Shown here piece after piece: positions 18,606-25,000 of a stretch of 25,000 nucleotides of DNA. The translations under genes and the position numbers were made by a program. Each line of letters opens with the position of its first letter. Positions within the stretch are counted from its first letter, which is position 1. This stretch comes from Prorocentrum cordatum (lineage: Eukaryota > Sar > Dinophyceae > Prorocentrales > Prorocentraceae), in contig CAUYUJ010019915.1 of NCBI GenBank assembly GCA_963575745.1, positions 100,001 to 125,000 on the forward strand. The letters are read 5' to 3'. Below the pieces are notes generated by a model that was not told where the DNA came from, ran no database searches, and worked only from the letters and a program-made list of their open reading frames with translations.

Positions 18606-19290
18606 GAAACAGTGAGGAAAAGGCAAAGGAGGAGGAGGAGGAGGAGGAGAAGGAGGAGGAGGAGGAGCAGGAGGAGGAGGAGAAAAAACAAAAAAAGAGC
18701 AGGAGAGGAGGAGGAGGGGATGGAGAGGAGAAGGTGGAGGAGGAGGAGGGGGAGGAGGGGGAGGAGGAAGAGTATGGGAGGGAGCGGTAGGAGGAGGAGG
18801 AAGGAGGAGGAGGAAAGGACGAGGAGGAAAGGAGGGGGAGGAGGAGGAGGGGGAGGCGGAGGGAGAGGACTGAACGCCGGGAGGAGGAGGAGGAGGAGAA
18901 GGACGAGGAGGAGGAGGGGGAGGAGGAGGAGGGGGAGGCTGATGGGGAGGCTGACGGGGAGGAGTAGATGGGAAAGGAGGGGGAATCAGGAGGGTGAGGG
19001 CGCTTGAGGGAGAGAGGGAACAGGGAGGAAGAGGGAAAAGAGGAGGAGGAGGCGGAGTTTGAGGAGGAGGAGGAGGAAGAGGAAGAGGAGGATGATAATG
19101 ACGAGGAGGAGCAGGAGGATGAGGAGGAGGAGCAGGAGGAGGGGGAGGAAGAGGAGGAGGACGAGGAAGAACCAGAGAAGGAGGACAAGCTGGAACAGAT
19201 GGAACATGCGCAGGAAGAGGACGAGGCGGATGTGGAGGAGGATAGACGCTGGCGGAGGCGGAGGACAGTAACAGGAGGAGGGGGGGGGAC
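18606..19290 (+). repeat. Long GGA/GAG purine tract
   Basis: About 680 bp of imperfect GGA, GAG and GAA triplets. The glutamate- and arginine-rich + frames and serine/proline-rich - frames (for example 18439-19374 on the minus strand) are repeat translation. No non-repeat domain accompanies them except short edges. Confidence 0.93.
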
Positions 19291-19659
19291 CAGAGTAAAC
19301 CGGGCACGCGCAACGTGTATTATAATGCGCCTTCTCGTCCTAAGTCCGTTACCCATACGCATGTCAATGCACATATTTTCTTTGACCGCGGTGAGAATTC
19401 ACACGTCGCTGAGAACCCTCTGGACCTGCGTGGTGAGAAGTCTAGGGCCTACGGTCGGGACCTTCCACTTCGCGTGTCGCAGCGGCGCGTGGCGACATGC
19501 TATACTTTCCAAGCTGATAGCGTGTCGTTCTGTTCCGCGGGGCGCGAGGCTGCGACATGCTCGGGATGTTGACGCCTGGGAAGGAGGACGTGGATCGCGC
19601 GTAGCGCCGAATAATGATGGACTAGAACCGACGGCATTACACGCTGAGCCAAAATTCCC

Positions 19660-20210
19660 CACCGATTGTGGTTCGAACAGTGCGCTGCACCCACGTAGCT
19701 GGTAGAATCAGGAAAATCGTTCGGCGCTGAAGCGAGAACGCGAGTTTGAAAAAGAGCCGCCCTCTAACTGTGTAGCTGCTAGGCAGTTCTAGCTTAGGAG
19801 GCTCAACGTGAGGTCGCCCAGCGCGAGAGCCAGGTTTTGAACACGACCGCAATCAAAGTGTTCATGTGCTAAACTTTCCAAGCTTCCTGATCATTCATTA
19901 GAGGTAGTCGAATGGGAAAGCCACAGCTGGAAATAGTGCAGCCCTCAGCCCTGTCATTGCTCGGAAGGTCAAGCTTTATGGTCGTCAGTTTTGTGGTAGC
20001 CTTCGGCGGGAGTCGCATTTTGAAAAGCAACCGCTCTCCAAATGTGTAGAACCGTTGGAAGCTTCTAATACGAATGTGCGAGAAGCTGCGGCGACAGCCA
20101 TCTCTGGTTTGAAGGGGGCCGCCATTCATGGGTGTCACTGGTTCGGAATATTCAACGCGTATGTGTTCGACGCCTTCCCAGACATCCGACGATAGTTTTT
20201 TCAATGTGCG
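19660..20210 (+). repeat. R91 tandem array, plus orientation
   Basis: A ~91-bp unit with the core TTTGAAAAAGAGCCGCCCTC recurs. TTTGAA-like cores lie at 19672, 19745, 19836, 20019, 20108 and about 20195, and a blurred copy fits near 19927. Spacing is 91, 183 (2 x 91.5), 89 and about 87 bp. In + frames, units read REREFEKEPPSNCVAAR, REPGFEHD and RESHFEKQPLSKCVEPL, related to the minus-strand peptides of the 2.2-3.3-kb array. Units are not all in one frame. The surrounding 19291-20575 is otherwise unique with no recognised gene, though a 153-codon minus frame (19869-20330) is open. Confidence 0.7.
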
Positions 20211-20575
20211 GCCCAGAGGTCCCGACCCTTCCCCAGGGCCAGTCTTTCGTCCTGCATCCATGTTTGATGGCCCCGCGGCCGATAACCAGTCTCGGAGGCC
20301 AGAATCGAGGGAAAGCAGCGGGTTGAACAAATCACATCGTCGGAGATCTTGGTCCCCTCCTACTCCCCTCCCGTCTTCACCCCCTCCCTCCGTCCGCCCC
20401 CGCCGCCTCCGCCAGGCGTGGCTCGAAGCCCCCTCCCGCCCCAGCCGCGCGGCGCCGCGCGGGGTGTGTGCGTTCTCCCCTGGCAGCGTGCGTCCAAGAG
20501 ATGGCCAGGGGCTTCGCCGGAGGCAGGGGCGGCGTCCTGGATGGCCAGCGCCGCGCTCTTCTTTCAGTGTTGTTT

Positions 20576-20741
20576 AACCGATCCCCATCCCCACTGGGCC
20601 ATGGTACCTGAGCCCCACCATCCCACCGACCCAGTTGGGGATAGGCCCCTCGAAACCCGAAGGGAACAGCCTAAATCCCCATCTAGGGAGGTAGATCGGC
20701 CAGTGGGGCCCAGGCCACGCCAGTGGAAACAGGGATCGGTT
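20576..20741. mobile_element. 166-bp hairpin (MITE-like) element 1
   Basis: The outer ends AACCGATCCC (20576) and GGGATCGGTT (20732-20741) are perfect inverted repeats. Further pairing continues inward: CCACTGG with CCAGTGG, CCTGAGCCCCAC with GTGGGGCCCAGG, and TTGGGGATAGGC with GCCTAAATCCCC. The whole element can fold into one long imperfect hairpin around 20656. No coding capacity and no clear target duplication. Confidence 0.55.
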
Positions 20742-22075
20742 CAACGATGCTCATTGTGTGTAATTAGAGGATCGAAATGGGACAGGAGAGAATGGTGACG
20801 AAGAGCGACAGCAGTTCCTGTCCATGCCGGACAGGACTCGCTGTCGGTGTCGCCCGCGGACGCTGTCCATTTGGGGCAGAAGCTCGCCTGCCTAACAGCG
20901 GCCGCTGTTGGTTTCAGGCAACATGTGCTGTTGGGCATTGCAAAATGTTTCCATACCCATTTCGGGTGTGCCAAGTGTCCTTTCCTTCACGCTGCTGCTG
21001 CTGTCTCCACCTCGCTCCTCACTCCTCCCTCCCCATGGAGCTGGAGCTGACGGGTGGCTCTCATTCAGTGTAGATCCTCTCGCTCCCTCCTTCTGACCAC
21101 TTGTGGGATGTCTTGGGACTCGTGACTCCCCTCTTCCCTGCTCCCTTCTGCCTCCTCCATGCAGTGGATGGCCTGGAACGGTCCGCGGGTTCGCTCCCCT
21201 CCCCTCCTGTGGGTCTTGAGTCGGGTTCCTGCCGTTGACTCCGCCCCGCCGGCGGGGTTGCTCAACGAGGACCCGTCCTTGCACCCGACTGCGAGTCTGA
21301 GCCAATCCTCCATGCAGTGGGGTGGCCAGGGCAGACGTGCACGCGCTGTGATCCTCGACCCACTTTCCGCCACCATCCGCGAGCGAGTATGATCCTGAGC
21401 GGGCGAGGGTGCACTCGCGCGACTGGTCACGCGTCGCCACTTGGAGCCACATCCGTGCTGCCGGGGCGGCCAGCTCCGCGGCGTGGGCGAAGTCTAGGAG
21501 GCGGTGACAGCTGCGCAAGCGCCTGTTCGGCAAAGCCGTCGCCCCTTTCTGACGGTGCCGCCGGGAGGGATACATCATCACAAAGCGGGGTGCTTGGCTC
21601 CCGCGTGCACCGTGGATCAAGGGTTCCATCTTCATCTTCAGAAAGCTGCTGGTGGTCCTTCGTCATCTTCAGGAGCTGCTGGCGATGCCTCGTCATCTTC
21701 GAACACTGCCAGTGACCTTTGTTATCCCCGCGATAACCTGCGTCTCTGGCTATAATATCAGTTCTCTTGGTGAGGAAGGGGTGTGCAAGTCGACTGCAGG
21801 ACGCCGATTCTTCTCCTGATCCATTGGGTGTTGGCGGAACTCGAGCAGCTGAGCTCGAGCACTCGTTCTGTCCTTCCTTGTTGCACTATTCCGGCGAGCT
21901 TCCACTCCAGAGCTAGGGTGTTGCTCATCCACTAAATACCCCCTCCGACACCATCCATCACTGGCATCTGCGTTGATGTCATCTTGGCTCAGTGCATTGC
22001 CTTCGACTGGTTTCTTCATCCAAGGCGGGGCCACGGATCCAGGCTCAATTGTGGGGTTTCTCCGAAGGGCTTGGG
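20742..22075. other. Unique DNA with two small duplications
   Basis: CCTCCATGCAGTGG is duplicated at ~21157 and ~21307. A ~31-bp unit around CGTCATCTTCAGGAGCTGCT repeats three times at 21631-21725. Frames are short and show no known motif. The Glu/Asp-rich or Ser-rich peptide of the triple repeat could belong to an exon, but there is no supporting context. Confidence 0.5.
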
Positions 22076-22081
22076 CGACCC

Positions 22082-22243
22082 GTCCTCCTCCTCCTCCTCC
22101 TGCTCCTTCTCCTCCTCCTCCTCCTCCTCCTTCTGCTCCTCCTCCCCCTCATCCTCCTCCCCCTCCTCCTCCTCCTCCTTTCCCCCCCCCTCCTCCTCCT
22201 CCTCCTCCTCCTCCTCCTCCTCCTCCTCCTCCTCCTCCTCCTC
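22082..22243 (+). repeat. CTC/TCC microsatellite
   Basis: Imperfect from 22082, with a C-run at ~22182-22190, then pure TCC from 22191 to 22243. Frames are poly-Pro, poly-Ser or poly-Leu. Confidence 0.96.
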
Positions 22244-22410
22244 GGGTCGCCTACGACCCCGGGGGAAACCGTGCAGGCTCCATCTGGCCCATGCCCTGCC
22301 CAGGAACCCTGGTGCCCGCGGGAGGCGGGGCGGAGGCCAGGTCGGAGCTGGGCGGGCCCAGGACTCTCAGAGCGTCCCAGAACGCTCTCAGAGCGTTTAG
22401 TGGATCGACT

Positions 22411-22557
22411 GACTACAGAATCGATTTACCCCGAAATCGATTTCTTCCTCGAAACTAGTAAGATGATCTGCACGGCTCAGCAGATCTACGGAGCATCCTG
22501 CGATCTTCTCGCAGATTCAAGGGACAATCAATTCAGGGGTAAATCGATTCTGTAGTC
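22411..22557. mobile_element. Inverted-repeat (MITE-like) element 2
   Basis: A perfect 22-bp inverted repeat (GACTACAGAATCGATTTACC plus CC) lies at 22411-22432 and 22536-22557, separated by 103 bp. Weaker pairing continues outward (CCAGAACGC at ~22377 with GCGCTCTGG at ~22583). The interior holds ATCTGC-loop-GCAGAT (22466-22485), CTGCGA-loop-TCGCAG (22498-22514) and the palindrome GAAATCGATTTC (22433-22444). It is too small to encode a transposase. Confidence 0.6.
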
Positions 22558-22599
22558 GATCTCCAGCTCGAAGCGTCGCGGGGCGCTCTGGAACGGCCG

Positions 22600-23240
22600 C
22601 GGCGCCCGAGAGATCCTCCGGAACCGCCGGATCTCGCAGAGCGGAGCCGCCACAGTCTGCCAGGAGCGATTCGGCCACCGTCCCAGACATCCAGCGCCCC
22701 AATTGTTGCCGATGCGTGGGCCCGCAGAGGTCTGGACCACTTCCCTGCAGGGCCGGCTTTTCATCCCGAGTCGTTTTGGTTGACGGCCCCGTGGCTCGTT
22801 GAGGGCCCACAGGGGCCGAACATAATCAGCCCAAACCAGCCGCTCCGATTTGTTCGGAGCCTCGGATCTTTGGGGTACGAGTGCCAGGACAGTCGTGTTC
22901 CTCTTTGCCTCGTCCTGGTCAGTCTGGGACGGTTGTCTCTGCCTTGCGTGGACGCTTTGGCCTTTTCCGCGTGCATCCGCCTTGCGTTTTTTTGTTTTTT
23001 TGTTTTTTTTTTCTGTACGTGACTGCCCACACCCAGTCCACCATCTGCTACGTCATGTGGCAGTCCGACGGGCGTGACCTGGCTCAGCGCCCCACGGCAG
23101 TGCCGTCACCTCGCCGCCGGAAGCAAATACGTGTGCATACCGGGGCACGGGAGCCTTGGACGTCCTCAGATTTCCGTGTTCCGGGTGCGTTGGCTTGCGC
23201 TAGCAGCTGGTAGAATCGATGGAGGGAGCAGGTGCCGATT
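22600..23240. other. Unique DNA, no gene identified
   Basis: Ordinary-complexity GC-moderate DNA with a T-rich spot at 22986-23012. No motif, tRNA or conserved frame is visible. Confidence 0.5.
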
Positions 23241-23245
23241 AAGAT

Positions 23246-23330
23246 TCCACCAGCGTCGACGGAGCGTCGACCGAGAGTCGATCGGCGTCGACGAGCGTCG
23301 GTCGGCATCGACTAGCGTCGGCCGGCACGA
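23246..23330 (+). repeat. GCGTCGAC short tandem repeat
   Basis: GCGTCGAC and variants (GAGTCGAT, GCGTCGGT, GCATCGAC, GCGTCGGC) recur at about 10-11-bp spacing over 85 bp. Confidence 0.8.
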
Positions 23331-23410
23331 CGGCACGGGAGGCCCCCATGGCTTGCCACGGAAGCGCGCAGTGCTTCGGGCCTCCGCCCCCCGCCCGCTG
23401 CTGCTTCACC

Positions 23411-23578
23411 ACCCACCAAACCACCCCAACCCAACCCGAAGGCCCAAATTTATCCTCGATTTCCAGTGGGGGGGGGTCGGGGAACGTTGAAAAAGCACAT
23501 GGTATCCGTACCCCCCCCAACCCGAAATTCGGGTCAAATTCGGGTCTTCGGGTTGGGTTGGGGTGGTCTGGTAGGTAG
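23411..23578. mobile_element. ~165-bp hairpin (MITE-like) element 3
   Basis: The left arm 23415-23445 (ACCAAACCACCCCAACCC...) and right arm 23542-23572 are inverted repeats with two mismatches in 31. Pairing continues inward, imperfectly, over AAATTTATCC...ATTTC and the G-run at 23467-23474 against the C-run at 23512-23518. Total arm length is about 60 bp around a ~35-base loop. TCACC at 23406-23410 and 23583-23587 might be a target duplication but is not symmetric with the arms. Confidence 0.6.
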
Positions 23579-23589
23579 TCACTCACCCT

Positions 23590-24130
23590 CTCTGCACGTG
23601 GCGTCCGAGCCCGAGCGCCTCGCAGTGCCCAGGAGCCTCCAGAGCGGGCGGCCCGTGCAGGAGGCCCTGCCGACCGCAGGGCGTCGGCATCGTGCCCGCG
23701 GTCTCCCGCTGCCGCTGCCACCCATTCGAAGGGTCGGCGGCGAGCTCGAGGCGGGGAAGCGAGGAGGGAGGAGGCCTTCTCAGAGGGCGGCGGGGCTTCC
23801 GAGAAGGCCTCCTGTGTCTTCGGGGAAGGCTTTGGGAGCCTCTCGGAAGGCCGGGGGACTTCGAGCCTTCTGTGGAGGCCCGCCCCTGCTCGCCTTCTCC
23901 CCCTCGCTCGCCGCCGAGAAGAAGAACAAGAACGGCATAAACACGAAGATTCGGAGCCCCTCGCGGATTTCTGGGATAGACGTTGGGTCCCCCCTAGCGG
24001 CGCCTCCGGCACCGCTCCAGCGCGGATCCAAGAGGGGAGCTCCAACAGTTTATGTTCATGCAGTTTTCTCTTCCTCGATCCGCGCCGCTGGCGTTTCCGT
24101 TGATGCCATTTCGGCACAGTGCTCCGCCTG
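23590..24130 (+). other. GC-rich open region, possible exon, unproven
   Basis: Several frames are open together. One + frame with strong G/C third positions reads KAGGLRAFCGGPPLLAFSPS and AAEKKNKNGINTKIRS near 23846-23960. A 292-codon minus frame (23239-24117) also spans it but runs through hairpin element 3. High GC makes open frames likely by chance, and no domain is recognisable. Confidence 0.15.
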
Positions 24131-25000
24131 CGACCTCTCTCTTGCGCCCCGCCCTATCCCGCCCTGTGTCCCCTGCGGCACTCGGAGACGGATATTGCGC
24201 TGTGCTCTCTAAGGGAGGTCGCGTGACCTCGCCCTCCTTTTTGCCCCGCCTGTGCCATGGCCTGGGCACAACACGAGCTCATTATTCGGGAGGCCCTTAT
24301 CCGTTTGAACCCAAAGAGTGGCCGAGGGGACATGTGTGACAGATGGACTTTTAGATCGAATGTCAAGAAGAAGCTCGCAGAGAAAGATCGTTCTCCCCGT
24401 CCTCTTCTTACCCTTCCCCCTCTTCCTTCGTCGCCACTTTCATTTTGCGCTGCTACAGAGGACCGCCCGCTGCTCCTCTTCTCCTGTGCACGGTTTCTCC
24501 TCTCACACCTCTTTACTTCGTCGTCGTCGTCGTCGACGGCCTCGTCGGCGGCCTCATCGTCGCCAGCCGTCGCTGTCGGCTGCCTCGTTCCCTCCTCTCT
24601 CAACCCCGCCCCCCCCTCCGACAGTCGGGAGTTTTTTTGGGGGGGTAAGGCAGGCAGACAGGCAGATACGAACCGTGCTCAGACGGCATATCGGCTGCAG
24701 ACCACACGCATGAGCGTATGTACGATACAGGCCAGAACCTCTGGTCCGGAGGAGTTTTTCGGAGGTGGGGGACTGGGCGGAGTCCGGGTTCCGCTGGAGA
24801 GGTGGGGACTTTCCTGAGGGGGGGGGTCCCAGTTCCAGCGATGGGTGGTCGGATTTTCCGCAGCACAGCGCCGAAAGAAGGCGTTCTTTCAAAGACCCTC
24901 TGCGAGCCGACCATTGTGTTACAGTGGCAGGCAGTGCACGTTCGCGACGCAGTGCCTTCCTCCACCTCCCCCATCGCCGTCGTGAGGCCATTCCATATTC
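24131..25000. other. Unique DNA to the window end, no gene identified
   Basis: CT-rich DNA with a short TCG repeat at about 24519-24536 and a G run at ~24643. A 186-codon + frame (24257-24817) begins MAWAQHELIIREALIRLNPK but becomes Ser/Ala low-complexity; I recognise no family. Confidence 0.45.

Noticed and set aside
18439-19374. Long Ser/Pro-rich minus-strand frames and Glu-rich plus-strand frames
   Set aside because: They are fully explained by the GGA/GAG purine tract, which keeps several frames open.
19640-19665. Second spliced-leader-like word on the minus strand (ATTTTGGCTCA)
   Set aside because: Only 11 contiguous bases match and the flanking leader bases do not; expected by chance at an appreciable rate. 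A similar weak match at 21977-21993 was rejected for the same reason.
19660-19710. tRNA-like words (GGTTCGAA and GTAGCTGGTAGA)
   Set aside because: The T-loop-like and D-arm-like words are in the wrong order and no acceptor or anticodon stem can be drawn. AGCTGGTAGAATC recurs at 23205 without tRNA context.

Overview
The window looks like nuclear DNA of a eukaryotic protist, most likely a dinoflagellate. It has no bacterial-style gene packing, no recognisable operon, no tRNA or rRNA gene, and extreme amounts of microsatellite, minisatellite and satellite DNA with sharp swings in base composition. Two weak clues favour a dinoflagellate: an imperfect match at 4200-4221 to the conserved 22-nt dinoflagellate spliced leader (18 of 22 positions, counting the degenerate first one), and the only convincing reading frame being an intronless, GC3-rich ORF. 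The lineage is an inference, not proven.

Layout. 1-390: GC-rich edge with a frame entering from outside the window, then a GGA tract. 391-860: ATT microsatellite and AT-rich DNA. 887-1270: GGTGCCCG minisatellite with three copies of a GC cassette, then a CCCTATAG octamer array. 1362-1955: GGA then GAT tracts. 2205-3300: decayed tandem array of a ~91-bp unit (array R91, minus orientation). 3780-4200: TCC and CAT tracts. 4222-7640: largely unique, non-coding-looking DNA. 7847-9203: two inverted arrays of alternating G-run/C-run units around a GGGACAGTGGT minisatellite. 9245-9515: oligo-T then oligo-G DNA. 9535-10400: CAT/CAC tract.

10627-15690: copies of a ~21-bp-periodic CTTGGGCCGT/CTTGGAGGCC family (called L21 here). 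Two collinear copies, A and B, bracket the one good coding region (11301-12188, 295 aa, Arg/Ser-rich N-terminus, no family recognised). A ~101-bp satellite (13021-14480) lies between copies B and C. 16036-16690: higher-order minisatellite built from two alternating short units, followed by a 95-bp tandem duplication. 16980-19290: CATCAC, CTC, GGA and GAT tracts. 19660-20210: a second R91 array in the opposite orientation. 20576-23580: mostly unique DNA carrying three separate long inverted-repeat (hairpin/MITE-like) elements and a pure CTC tract. 23590-25000: GC-rich, partly open DNA with no identifiable gene.

No pathway or gene cooperation can be read from this window. Its content is one candidate protein gene embedded in several distinct, apparently independent repeat families. 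Most long open frames elsewhere are by-products of trinucleotide tracts or of 21-bp periodic DNA, which keeps frames open, and are not annotated as genes.
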